A stretch of 10,283 nucleotides of DNA from positions 1 through 10,283 of the forward strand of contig JBBSKF010000129.1 in assembly GCA_038256525.1 (NCBI GenBank), given 5' to 3'. This document shows, piece after piece, positions 1-7,898 of this stretch (within the stretch, counting starts at the first letter, position 1; each line of letters begins with the position of its first letter). The position numbers and the translations under genes are program-made. Below the pieces are notes generated by a model, which searched no databases, was not told the origin of the DNA, and saw nothing but the letters and a program-made list of their open reading frames with translations. This DNA comes from SCTD01 sp038256525 (GTDB taxonomy: Bacteria > Actinomycetota > Actinomycetes > Mycobacteriales > SCTD01).

Positions 1-1
1 C

Positions 2-661
2 TTCGGGATCGGTGGCTTCATCGCGACCAGCCCGGAGGCGCAGCTCGCGGTCGCACCGCCAGAGGTCGTCCAGAAGCTGGTCGAGGAGGACTTCGAGAAC
101 TACTACAGCTCCGCGCCGGCGCAGGACTTCGCCGCCCGCGTGTTCACCAACAACGCCTACATCGCCGCACAGGCGATCGTGTTCGGTGTGCTGCTCGGCA
201 TCCCGGTGCTGTACGTGCTGTTCATGAACGCGCTGAACGTCGGCGTGGCCGGCGGGCTGCTCGCCGCGAACGACCGGGCCGGGCTGTTCTTCGGGCTCAT
301 CCTGCCGCACGGACTCCTCGAGCTGACAGCGGTCTTCGTGGCCTGCGGGCTCGGTCTGCGGCTGGGTTGGACGGTCGTCGATCCGGGCGGGCGAAGCCGC
401 TCGCGAGCCCTGGCCGAGGAGGGCCGGTCACTCATCGCCGGCGCGCTCGGACTGGCCCTCGTGCTGCTCGTCTCCGGCATCATCGAGGCGTTCGTGACCC
501 CCTCACCGCTGCCCACCTGGGCGCGGATCAGCATCGGCGTGGTGGCCGAGCTCGCCTTTCTCGTCTATGTCTTCGGTCCGGGACGCAAGGCGGTACGCGC
601 CGGGCGGACCGGCGACCTGGTGAGCGACCTGCGTGGCGACGTGCGACCGGTCGCTGCGTAG
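2..661 (+). CDS. SpoIIM/DUF95-family integral membrane protein, 5'-truncated by the window edge
   Basis: The reading frame is open from base 2 to a TAG stop at 659-661, giving 219 visible residues; the true start lies to the left. Several strongly hydrophobic segments can be seen. They include one beginning at the GTG codon 140 region (AQAIVFGVLLGIPVLYVLF), a glycine/alanine-rich one (VGVAGGLLAA), one around GLFFGLILPHGLLELTAVFV, one around LIAGALGLALVLLVSGIIEAF, and a last one near the C-terminus (ISIGVVAELAFLVYVFG). The LPHGxxEL motif and the acidic loop followed by FTNNAYIAAQA are typical of the SpoIIM (stage II sporulation protein M, DUF95) family. In non-sporulating actinobacteria these proteins are found beside MoxR/DUF58 operons, as here, so a sporulation role need not be assumed. 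Its exact role is unknown. Its last 97 bp overlap the convergent Sir2 gene. The internal GTG at 140 is in frame but starts inside the domain, so it is not the gene start. Confidence 0.88.
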   Translation, partial: FGIGGFIATSPEAQLAVAPPEVVQKLVEEDFENYYSSAPAQDFAARVFTNNAYIAAQAIVFGVLLGIPVLYVLFMNALNVGVAGGLLAANDRAGLFFGLILPHGLLELTAVFVACGLGLRLGWTVVDPGGRSRSRALAEEGRSLIAGALGLALVLLVSGIIEAFVTPSPLPTWARISIGVVAELAFLVYVFGPGRKAVRAGRTGDLVSDLRGDVRPVAA

Positions 662-1485
662 ACCAGTTGCGGTAGCGCCTCGCCCAGCGGCGCGTCGAGG
701 GTGAGCGCGGCGTGCGGGTCGCCGCGGGTCGGACCCTGGTTGACGATCGCGACGGGGACACCGAGCTTGGCCGCCCGCAGGACGAAGCGGTAGCCGGACA
801 TCACACGCAGGGACGAGCCGAGCACCAGCAGCAGCCGGGCGCGGGACAGGAGCGCGAAGCTCGACTCGACCCGATCGGCCGGGACCGTCTCGCCGAAGAA
901 CACCACATCGGGCTTCAGCAACCCGCCGCAGCGCCGACAGTCCACGACCGTGAAGCGTCGTACGGCCTGCTCCGGCAGGTCGACGTCGCCATCGGGATTG
1001 CGCTGCTCGACCGGGGCGGACCAGCCGTCGTTGGCGGTGCGCAGACGGTCGTCGAGCTCGGCCCTCGGGCTGACCGCTCCGCACCCCAGGCAGACGACCC
1101 GGTGAAGGTTGCCGTGCAGCTCGATCATGCTGGTGGCGCCGGCCGCGGTGTGCAGCCCGTCGACGTTCTGCGTCACGAGCCCGGCGAGCAGTCCGTGTTC
1201 CGCCAGGGCGGTGACCGCGAGGTGGCCGGTGTTGGGCACCGCCTGCGCGATCAACGGCCAGCCGAGGTGGCTGCGGGCCCAGTAGCGCTGCCGCAGCGCG
1301 GGGTCGCCGACGAAGCGCTGGTAGGTCATCGGCGTTGCCCGGCGCAGCGCGCCGGTCGGCCCCCGGTAGTCCGGGATCCCCGAGTCGGTCGACAGGCCGG
1401 CTCCCGACAGGACCATGACGTCGCCACCCGCAACTCGATCGGCCAACCGGTCGGCCGGGTCGGTCCCGACCGGCTCAGCCGGCAC
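565..1485 (-). CDS. Sir2-family NAD-dependent protein deacylase (sirtuin, class II-like)
   Basis: This 306-residue protein should remove acyl groups from lysines using NAD+, releasing nicotinamide and O-acyl-ADP-ribose, in the cytoplasm. All key motifs are visible: the NAD-binding GAGLSTDSGIPDYRG (28-42), TQNVDGLH (105-112), the catalytic His124 in ELHGN, zinc cysteines C132/C135 and C183/C186, FFGE (196-199) and GSSL (223-226). The GAGxSTxSGIPDYR form is that of class II (SIRT4-like) sirtuins. There is no SIRT5-type desuccinylase signature, so substrate acyl preference is open. The chosen start is the GTG at 1485, which overlaps the upstream hydrolase stop by 11 bp. The open frame continues to 1866, but that extension is Ser/Thr/Arg-rich shadow of the hydrolase gene. 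The family core ends near residue 275. The remaining 31 residues (8 basic, none acidic) are encoded antisense to the 3' end of spoIIM. It is the last gene of the GNAT-hydrolase-sir2 unit. Confidence 0.93.
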   Translation of the reverse strand: MPAEPVGTDPADRLADRVAGGDVMVLSGAGLSTDSGIPDYRGPTGALRRATPMTYQRFVGDPALRQRYWARSHLGWPLIAQAVPNTGHLAVTALAEHGLLAGLVTQNVDGLHTAAGATSMIELHGNLHRVVCLGCGAVSPRAELDDRLRTANDGWSAPVEQRNPDGDVDLPEQAVRRFTVVDCRRCGGLLKPDVVFFGETVPADRVESSFALLSRARLLLVLGSSLRVMSGYRFVLRAAKLGVPVAIVNQGPTRGDPHAALTLDAPLGEALPQLVYAATGRTSPRRSLTRSPVRPARTALRPGPKT

Positions 1486-2821
1486 GCCAGCCGCCGGGGT
1501 CGACGCCTCCCGGCTGCGGTGCCTGCTCGTCGTACGGCGTGCGGCTGTAGAGGAAGGTGCCGAGATCGAGCGCGACCACCCGATCTCCGTCGCGCACGAC
1601 CCGGAGCACCTCGCCCGCGTGGTAGCCGTCGAGACCCACGAAGGTCCCGTCGCCGCGCGGCCGGAACCGCGACGCCCGGCCGGCGCCCAGCAGGCCGACG
1701 AGGTCGAGCAGCCCGTCGGCGCCACATCGCAGACCGTAGGAGTAGGTCCCCCAGTACCAGACGCCGGCGAGCTCGAGTGCCCCGACGTCGGCGGTCGGTG
1801 CCCAAGCTTCTCCCACGAAAGGCTCAGCTGTGCTAACGATCTCGTGCAGGTCAGCAGCAAGGGCACCGTCCAGCCCGCTCGTGGCGTTGGTCAGCACGAC
1901 GCTGCCGAGCCGATCCGCGCGGTCGACGAACACCGAGGCGAGAAAGCCTGGCATCGACCCGCCGTGGCCGATCAGCGTCCGGTTCCCGGCCCGCACCACC
2001 TGCAGACCGAGGCCGTACGCCGTCCACCCCTTCGCCGCGCCGTCCACGCCGGCTGGCTCGGCCATCTCCTCGAGCGTTGCGGCGGCCAGCACGTCAGCGG
2101 TGTCGCCCAGCAGGAAGGAGCCGAGCCGGGCGAGGTCGGTCAGCGTCGACCACAGCTGACCGGCGGCTGCCATCGCGCCGGCGTCGTGCTCCGGCTCGGG
2201 CAGCAGGACGTCGGCCCACGGGTGCACGGCCCAGCCCTGGGCAGCCCGACCCTCGGGCCGCGGGGTCGTGCGGGACATGCCGAGCGGCAGGAGCACCTCG
2301 TCCCGGACGACCTCGACCCAGGGCCGGCTGCGGTGCCCCGCGAGCAGCTCGCCCAGCACGCCGAAGCCGAGGTTCGAGTAGTGGAAGCGGCGACCGGCGG
2401 CGTGCGGCAGGTCGTCGTCGTCGAGCTGTCCGGCCAGAGCCGTCCAGTCGGTGCCCGGCACCCGCTCCCACCACTGACCGGGGCTCTCCGATCGCAGGCC
2501 GGCACCATGGGCGAGCAGCTGCCCTACGGTGCGCCGCCCAGCGGGCGTGCCGGGCACGTGCTCGTCGAGCGGGTCGTCGAGGGTGAGGCGCCCCTCGTCG
2601 CGCAGGCGCAGGACGGCGATCGCGGTGAGGGTCTTGGTGATCGAGCCGATGCGGTACTGCACGTCGGCGTGCGGCTCGTCGACCGCGCCCCGGGCGGCCG
2701 ACCAGACGAGCGAGCCGTCGCGCACCACCCCGGTCAGCAGCGAGGGGAGCCGGCTCTCGCGCTGGGCCCTCGCGGCGCGGGCCAGCAGGAGGTGGGCGGT
2801 GGTCGGCAGCAGCTCGCTCAT
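1475..2821 (-). CDS. Serine beta-lactamase-like hydrolase (class C / PBP-like, PF00144 family)
   Basis: A 448-residue protein with the three active-site motifs of the serine beta-lactamase/penicillin-binding fold: SITK at 60-63 (nucleophile Ser60, Lys63), YSN at 148-150, and HGG at 286-288 in place of KTG. The HGG form and the overall layout fit the large family of class C-like esterases and D-amino-acid peptidases rather than a dedicated antibiotic-resistance enzyme, so the substrate is not predictable. No signal peptide or membrane segment is seen at the N-terminus (MSELLPTTAHLLLARAAR), suggesting a cytoplasmic enzyme. After the catalytic domain (to about 335), residues about 350-430 form a beta-rich tail like the lipocalin-like C-terminal domain seen in many family members. 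The ATG at 2821 overlaps the upstream GNAT stop codon in an ATGA (4 bp), indicating translational coupling. Its own stop overlaps the GTG of the sir2 gene. The upstream extension of the frame to 2953 is a shadow of the GNAT gene. Confidence 0.92.
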   Translation of the reverse strand: MSELLPTTAHLLLARAARAQRESRLPSLLTGVVRDGSLVWSAARGAVDEPHADVQYRIGSITKTLTAIAVLRLRDEGRLTLDDPLDEHVPGTPAGRRTVGQLLAHGAGLRSESPGQWWERVPGTDWTALAGQLDDDDLPHAAGRRFHYSNLGFGVLGELLAGHRSRPWVEVVRDEVLLPLGMSRTTPRPEGRAAQGWAVHPWADVLLPEPEHDAGAMAAAGQLWSTLTDLARLGSFLLGDTADVLAAATLEEMAEPAGVDGAAKGWTAYGLGLQVVRAGNRTLIGHGGSMPGFLASVFVDRADRLGSVVLTNATSGLDGALAADLHEIVSTAEPFVGEAWAPTADVGALELAGVWYWGTYSYGLRCGADGLLDLVGLLGAGRASRFRPRGDGTFVGLDGYHAGEVLRVVRDGDRVVALDLGTFLYSRTPYDEQAPQPGGVDPGGWRAG

Positions 2822-3693
2822 GTCGACGGACCGTAGCGGTAGCGGTACCCGTACGCCGTCTCGAATCCGGCTGCCGTGTAGAGCGCCCGCCCGGCGTCGT
2901 TGCCGCTCCACAGCTGCAGGTACGCGGCGCGCGCGCCCTGGGTCGCCGCCCACTGTCCGAGCGCGCCGAGCAGGTCGCGCCCGTGGCCCTGGCGCCGGGA
3001 GGCGGGCAGCACGGCCATCGCGAACAGGCCCAGCCAGCCCTCGGCAACGACCCCGCGCGCGACCGCGACGACGTCGCCCTCCACCCGCACGCTGGCGTAG
3101 CCGGCGGGGGAGGCGATGCCGGCCAGGCAGCGCCGTGCCACGTCGAGCTCGCGTTCACCGCCGTGCCCGGTGACCGCCCACCAGCAGGCCAGCCACGCCT
3201 GATCGGGGACCTGGGCGACGGCGGCGGCCCGACCTTGCGGTGATCCGCTGGTCAACACGCCGGGCGTATCCACCAGCAGACCACCGCAAGGGGGAGATCC
3301 GGCCGGAGATGAGGCGGGACGCGCACCGGGGACCGGCCCGGTCAGGACCAGCGTGGGTGACTCGATCCTCCAGCCGCGGGCGGCAAGCTGCTGGTCGAGA
3401 AGGGGATCGCGCACCTGGATCCGGGCCGGCAGGCCTCTCTCGGCGTAGAACCCGGTGACTGCGGTGAGCTGCTCGTCGAGCACGCCTCCGGTCAGGCGGT
3501 CGGCCGCGAGCGGCAGGGCCGAGTTGGCTCGCTTGGTCACCCCTTCGGCCGCCCGCAGCCGCCACCCGTTCAGCTCGACCACCTCGAGGGCCGGCCACGC
3601 ATCGGCCGCCAGCCGGTCGAGCAGCAACGGGGCACCGTCCAGCCTCACCGGGTCAGCCCGGAGGGAGACGACAAGGTGGAGGTGTTGCCACAC
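2818..3693 (-). CDS. GNAT-family N-acetyltransferase carrying a palindrome-encoded linker
   Basis: Up to 291 residues; transfers an acetyl (or other acyl) group from acyl-CoA to an amine substrate that cannot be named. The C-terminal GNAT domain (about 180-285) is clear. AMAVLPASRRQGHGRDLL is the beta4/alpha3 region with the acyl-CoA pyrophosphate loop (RRQGHG), and the terminal GNDAGRALYTAAGFE is the usual beta6/beta7 region. The N-terminal part (about 30-120, with ELNGWRLRAAEGVTKRANS) looks like the degenerate first half of two-lobed actinobacterial GNATs. Residues 135-154 are encoded by a 59-bp imperfect palindrome and form a glycine/proline-rich linker between the halves. The start is uncertain. 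The first in-frame start is the GTG at 3693, just downstream of an in-frame stop, but it lies inside an arm of another palindrome. The GTG at 3648 (giving VRLDGAPLLL) is a reasonable alternative. Neither has a good Shine-Dalgarno sequence. It is the first gene of the unit with the hydrolase and sirtuin. Confidence 0.85.
   Translation of the reverse strand: MWQHLHLVVSLRADPVRLDGAPLLLDRLAADAWPALEVVELNGWRLRAAEGVTKRANSALPLAADRLTGGVLDEQLTAVTGFYAERGLPARIQVRDPLLDQQLAARGWRIESPTLVLTGPVPGARPASSPAGSPPCGGLLVDTPGVLTSGSPQGRAAAVAQVPDQAWLACWWAVTGHGGERELDVARRCLAGIASPAGYASVRVEGDVVAVARGVVAEGWLGLFAMAVLPASRRQGHGRDLLGALGQWAATQGARAAYLQLWSGNDAGRALYTAAGFETAYGYRYRYGPST
3233..3291. repeat. 59-bp imperfect palindrome inside the GNAT gene
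   Basis: The left arm CCTTGCGGTGATCCGCTGGT (3233-3252) and the right arm ACCAGCAGACCACCGCAAGG (3272-3291) are inverted repeats matching at 18 of 20 positions. Both differences are transitions, so in one RNA strand they become G-U wobble pairs. The 19-nt loop contains a further small inverted repeat (ACGC/GCGT at its centre). On the minus strand it is read in frame as GNAT residues 135-154, in the low-complexity linker between the two halves of the protein. The perfect in-frame reading, the linker location and the hairpin structure suggest an inserted palindromic element rather than ancestral coding sequence. This is inference, and no target-site duplication is obvious. Confidence 0.75.
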
Positions 3694-3733
3694 AGGCCGA
3701 CATCACGCGGAAGTTGGCCTGTGTGGCAACACC
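3681..3733. repeat. Perfect 18-bp inverted repeat at the operon junction; possible terminator or palindromic repeat element
   Basis: The arms GGTGTTGCCACACAGGCC (3681-3698) and GGCCTGTGTGGCAACACC (3716-3733) are exact reverse complements separated by 17 nt. On the plus strand pairing can extend three more positions (one G-T), leaving an 11-nt loop ATCACGCGGAA. It starts 56 bp after the stop codon of the DUF58 gene on the minus strand, which fits a transcription terminator for the five-gene operon. However, the minus-strand sequence after the stem (TCCACCTTGTCGTC) has no convincing T-tract, so an operator, a dispersed palindromic repeat, or a terminator lacking a U-tract are all possible. The first available GNAT start codon (GTG, 3693-3691) lies inside the downstream arm. 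Confidence 0.8.
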
Positions 3734-3788
3734 GGCTGGCGGCGTGTGCCCACCATCGCGCGACACGCCCGGCGCGGGCTCGACCAGC
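3694..3788. other. Intergenic gap between the DUF58 operon and the GNAT gene
   Basis: This 95-bp gap holds most of the palindrome. Beyond it I see only GC-rich sequence, with no convincing -10/-35 promoter for the GNAT unit on the minus strand. If the GNAT trio has its own promoter, it should be here or within the end of the DUF58 gene. Confidence 0.5.
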
Positions 3789-5084
3789 TCACAGCCGGCC
3801 GGCGGCCTTGAGCGACAGGTAGGCGTCCGACACCGCGGGGGCGAAGCTCTCGGGTGGCGCGTCGATGACCTCGACCCCGCGGCGGCGCAGCAGCGCGGTG
3901 AGCCGGCGGCGCTCGGTGCGGGCCCGCTCGGCGGCGGCGACGTCGTACGCCGCCTGGACGGTGCCGGAGCGGTCGGCGGCCATCTGCTCCACCCGCGGGT
4001 CCGCGACCGCGGCCAGCAGCACGGTGTGCCGCGAGGTGAGCGAGCCGAGGTTCGGGAGCAGCCCCTCCTCCAGCGGCGCGGTGTCCAGGGAGGTGAACAG
4101 CACGACCAGCGAGCGGCGGCGGGTGCGGCGCAGCACCTCGGCCACCAGCCGCCGGCCGTCGCTCTCGATCAGCGCCGGTTCGAGACCGGCCATGGCGTCG
4201 ACCATCCGGGGCAGCAGCTCGCCGCGCCCGGCGCCCTCGACGGCGGCGCGGGGCTCCCGGTCGATCGCCAGCAGGTCGACCTTGTCCCCGGCACGGGAGG
4301 CCAGCGCGCACAGCAGCAGGGCCGCGTCGAGGGCGGCATCCAGCCGCGGCACGTCGCCCACCCGGCCGGCGGAGGTGCGGCTGGTGTCGACGACGAGCAG
4401 CAGGGTGCGGTCGCGCTCGGGCCGCCAGGTGCGCACGACCACCTCCTGGCGCCGGGCGGTGGCGCGCCAGTCGATGGAACGTACGTCGTCGCCATCCACG
4501 TAGTCGCGCAGGCTGTCGAACTCGGTGCCCTGCCCGCGGGTGCGCACGGCGACCGCCCCGTCGAGCTGGCGCAGCCGGGCGAGGCGCTCGGGCAGGAACT
4601 TTCGGGAGTGAAACGGCGGCTGGACCCGCACCCGCCAGGGCAGCTCGTGCCGGCCCTGCCGGGCGGCGATGCCGAGCGGCCCGACCGCCCGGACGGTCAC
4701 CCGGTCGGGCAGCCGGTCGCCCCGCCGGGTGGGGACGAGCACGGTGGTCAGCCGCCGGCGCTCACCGGCGGGGATGTCGAGGGGGTGCGTGCGCGGACCG
4801 GCTCCCGCGGACGGCACCCAGGCGTCGCGCAGCACCCCTCGCAGCCGGCGGGGCCCGGCGTTGGTCACGGTCAGCGTCACCTCGACCTGCTCGCCCAACC
4901 GGCAGGCGGTCGCCCCGGACCGGACGAGCCGCAGCGAGGAGACCGGCGCCGCGAGCAGGGCGTCGAGAACCGCGAGCACCGCGATCAGCACCGCCCACGC
5001 GAGCACGGTCCAGCCGGAGGGCACGAGGAACACCACGAGGACACCGAGCAGGGCCAGCAGCGCGGCCCGGCCGGTGAGCGCCAC
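3789..5084 (-). CDS. DUF58 domain-containing membrane-anchored protein (MoxR partner)
   Basis: A 431-residue protein. Two adjacent hydrophobic segments at the N-terminus (about 5-21 and 25-45) anchor it in the membrane as a hairpin. A beta-rich stretch (about 47-155) precedes the DUF58 signature GTEFDSLRDYVDGDDVRSID (186-205), which continues WRATARR and EVVVRTWRPERDR. A vWA-like region follows, beginning LLLVVDTSRT, where D233-T-S235 is the DxS start of a MIDAS-type metal site. DUF58 proteins are regular partners of MoxR ATPases, whose gene is immediately upstream. The likely role is as the membrane-side adaptor or substrate-recognition part of a MoxR complex, but the substrate is unknown. 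The GTG at 5084 lies 2 bp after the moxR stop codon; the longer open frame to 5609 is antisense-style shadow within the moxR gene. It is the last gene of the five-gene operon, and the palindrome lies just downstream. Confidence 0.93.
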   Translation of the reverse strand: MALTGRAALLALLGVLVVFLVPSGWTVLAWAVLIAVLAVLDALLAAPVSSLRLVRSGATACRLGEQVEVTLTVTNAGPRRLRGVLRDAWVPSAGAGPRTHPLDIPAGERRRLTTVLVPTRRGDRLPDRVTVRAVGPLGIAARQGRHELPWRVRVQPPFHSRKFLPERLARLRQLDGAVAVRTRGQGTEFDSLRDYVDGDDVRSIDWRATARRQEVVVRTWRPERDRTLLLVVDTSRTSAGRVGDVPRLDAALDAALLLCALASRAGDKVDLLAIDREPRAAVEGAGRGELLPRMVDAMAGLEPALIESDGRRLVAEVLRRTRRRSLVVLFTSLDTAPLEEGLLPNLGSLTSRHTVLLAAVADPRVEQMAADRSGTVQAAYDVAAAERARTERRRLTALLRRRGVEVIDAPPESFAPAVSDAYLSLKAAGRL

Positions 5085-5086
5085 GC

Positions 5087-6123
<1,037 letters not shown>

Positions 6124-6127
<4 letters not shown>

Positions 6128-7275
6128 CTGCCCACTTTCAGGGTCGTCTCGAGCGTGCGCAGGTCGGCGACCAACCGCACGAGAGCGGCGTCGTCGGCCG
6201 GTGGCCCACCGTACAGAAGGACGTCGACGGCGCTCGGGGCGCGGCCGGTGCGCTCGGCGAGGACGGTCACGAGGGAGCGTTGGTCGGCCGCGGTCGCGAG
6301 CCCCACCCGACGGGCGAGGCGTTCACGGCTGGCCACCCGCACAGCCTCTCCGGCCGAGCCCCGGGCGCCCGCTGCGCGGTAGAGCCGGCTGCGTCCCTCG
6401 ACGGCCTCGGCGGCCCGCACGACGACCGGGATCGGCTCCTCGACGACCCGGCCGAGGCGGCGCGCCCGCCACAGGGCCAGGACACCCGCCGCGAGGAGCA
6501 GCTGGAGCCCCCCGAGCAGCAGCCCGTCGGGGACCAGCTCACCCAACGTGGGCTTGCCCTCCGGCACGACGCGCCCCGGCCGCGGGATCAGCCACACGAC
6601 ACCGCCCTCGCGCTCACCCAGCAGACCCAGCGCCAGCGCGGCGTTGCCGCGCTCGTCCAGGCGGCTGTTCGTGAGCGGCGCGCCGTCGCCGAGCAGGGTG
6701 GCGCCGCGCTCCGGCAGGCTCAGCAGCGTGGCATCGCCGGAGGCGGCGTAGCAGCCGGTCGCCGTCCCCTCCGTCGCCTCGTAGGTGGGCCCGCCGAGGT
6801 CGACCTCACCCGCCCGGGTCGCGACCGCCAGCTCGCAGGCCGGGCGGCGACGGTCCACCTGGGTGCGGCCGCGCACCTCCACCGCCAGCCCGAGGGCCGC
6901 CAGCTGCTCGTCTCTCGCCCCCACCACCACGAGCCCCCCGTCGAGCTCGCCGAGCTGCTCGAGCTCGACCTCGGCGAGCGCCTGTGGCACACCGAGGACC
7001 ACGGTCACGTCCGGGCCGCTCGCCTCCATCACCGCCTCCACCGTGTCGAGACGGAGTACGGGAACCCCCCGCTCGCGCAGGATCTCCGCCACGGCGCGTG
7101 ACCCGCCCGGCGCGTAGGAGTCCGGGTCGAGCCGGCCGGAGGGGCCGGCGACCGACAGCAACCCGAGCAGCGTTGCGGCGAGGACCAGGCCGAGGACCAG
7201 CAGCGCGGGCCCGCGCCAGCGCCGGCCGACCCCGCGGACCGTCTCGCTGGTCACCGTCGACGGCTCCGCCGTCAC
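6124..7275 (-). CDS. DUF4350 domain-containing membrane protein
   Basis: A 383-residue protein with a short cytosolic N-terminus and a first membrane helix at about 23-44. The extracytoplasmic domain (about 45-250) begins with LDPDSYAPGGSRAVAEIL, the conserved opening of DUF4350. A second helix lies at about 251-269, followed by a cytosolic tail of about 110 residues that starts with an Arg-rich ARRLGR stretch. Two cysteines (147 and 175) lie in the outer domain and could form a disulfide. DUF4350 proteins have no proven biochemical role. They are found almost always between DUF4129 and MoxR genes, as here. The GTG start at 7275 overlaps the DUF4129 stop by 4 bp (GTGA), and its own stop overlaps the MoxR ATG, so all three genes are probably translated together. 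Confidence 0.92.
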
Positions 7276-7898
7276 GCCGGGACCAGCCGGCTGCTCCCGA
7301 CCAGCTCGTCGACCCCGACCAGCACGGCGTAGGAGGACGCGTCGGCGGCGCGCCCGCCGTACCAGATCTCGTCGAACAGCACGGCGGCCCGCCGCAGGTC
7401 CTCGGCAAGGGCAGGCACGGCGCCGCCGCCGTCCCGAGCCACCTCGCCGGCGGTGCGACCCGGCCGCGGGTCCAGTGCGCCGCGCGCCTCGAGGTCCCGC
7501 ACGATGGCGCGCAGCCGTTCCCGGACCGCGTCGGCGAAGCGTCCTTCGCCGGCCGCCTGCTCGGCCAGAGCGCGGTGCGCCGCGGCCGAAAGGGCTGACC
7601 CGGCCGGGAACAGCGCCCGGCCGGCAGACCGGCCTGCGAGCGGCCCGACTCTGGACAGCACGACCGCGACGAACAGCGCCACCAGGACGACCAGCGCGAG
7701 CACACCCAGTGCGCCGCCCGGGGCGGCGCCTGCGGCGCGGTCGAGCAGGTCGCCGATCTCCCGCACCACGCGACCCAGCACGCGCACGAGCAGCGCCGGC
7801 TGGGCCTGTTCGTACTCCCGGCGACTGAGCTCCTCGCGAGCAGCCTCGCGGGCGGCGTCGCGCGACAGGTCCTCGACTGCTGCCAGCAGCCGGATCAC
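7272..7898 (-). CDS. DUF4129 domain-containing membrane protein
   Basis: A 208-residue protein. An N-terminal charged helix with many Arg/Glu residues (about 10-55) is followed by a single membrane segment (about 63-82, GALGVLALVVLVALFVAVVL). The cytosolic DUF4129 domain (about 105-205) follows. Its hallmarks are RLRAIVRDLEARG, the DPRPGRTAGEVAR motif (143-155) and FDEIWYGGR (175-183). In other bacteria DUF4129 is fused to transglutaminase-like proteins in MoxR operons; here it is a stand-alone protein with no transglutaminase domain. The function is unknown; a structural role in the MoxR membrane complex is the usual proposal. The GTG start at 7898 overlaps the stop of the upstream membrane-protein gene by 4 bp. 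Confidence 0.92.
   Translation of the reverse strand: MIRLLAAVEDLSRDAAREAAREELSRREYEQAQPALLVRVLGRVVREIGDLLDRAAGAAPGGALGVLALVVLVALFVAVVLSRVGPLAGRSAGRALFPAGSALSAAAHRALAEQAAGEGRFADAVRERLRAIVRDLEARGALDPRPGRTAGEVARDGGGAVPALAEDLRRAAVLFDEIWYGGRAADASSYAVLVGVDELVGSSRLVPA

Noticed and set aside
712..1836. Plus-strand open frame (374 codons) opposite the sirtuin gene
   Set aside because: It is shadow of the sirtuin; no motif, no ribosome binding site, Arg/Gly/Gln-rich.
1486..1866. N-terminal extension of the sirtuin frame to an ATG at 1866
   Set aside because: The extra 127 residues are Ser/Thr/Arg-rich and lie on the same strand, out of frame, inside the hydrolase gene; homologous sirtuins start just before the GAG motif.
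1475..2821. The hydrolase as an antibiotic-resistance beta-lactamase
   Set aside because: There is no signal peptide and the third motif is HGG rather than KTG; the family is dominated by esterases and peptidases, so resistance is not supported.
1415..2836. Long plus-strand open frame (473 codons) opposite the hydrolase gene
   Set aside because: It is antisense to a gene with clear active-site motifs; its product is rich in Arg, Gly, His and Pro with no domain. Long antisense frames are expected in very GC-rich DNA.
3233..3733. The two palindromes as terminal inverted repeats of one insertion sequence
   Set aside because: The arm sequences of the two palindromes are unrelated, each is self-complementary, and the sequence between encodes the GNAT N-terminal half, not a transposase.
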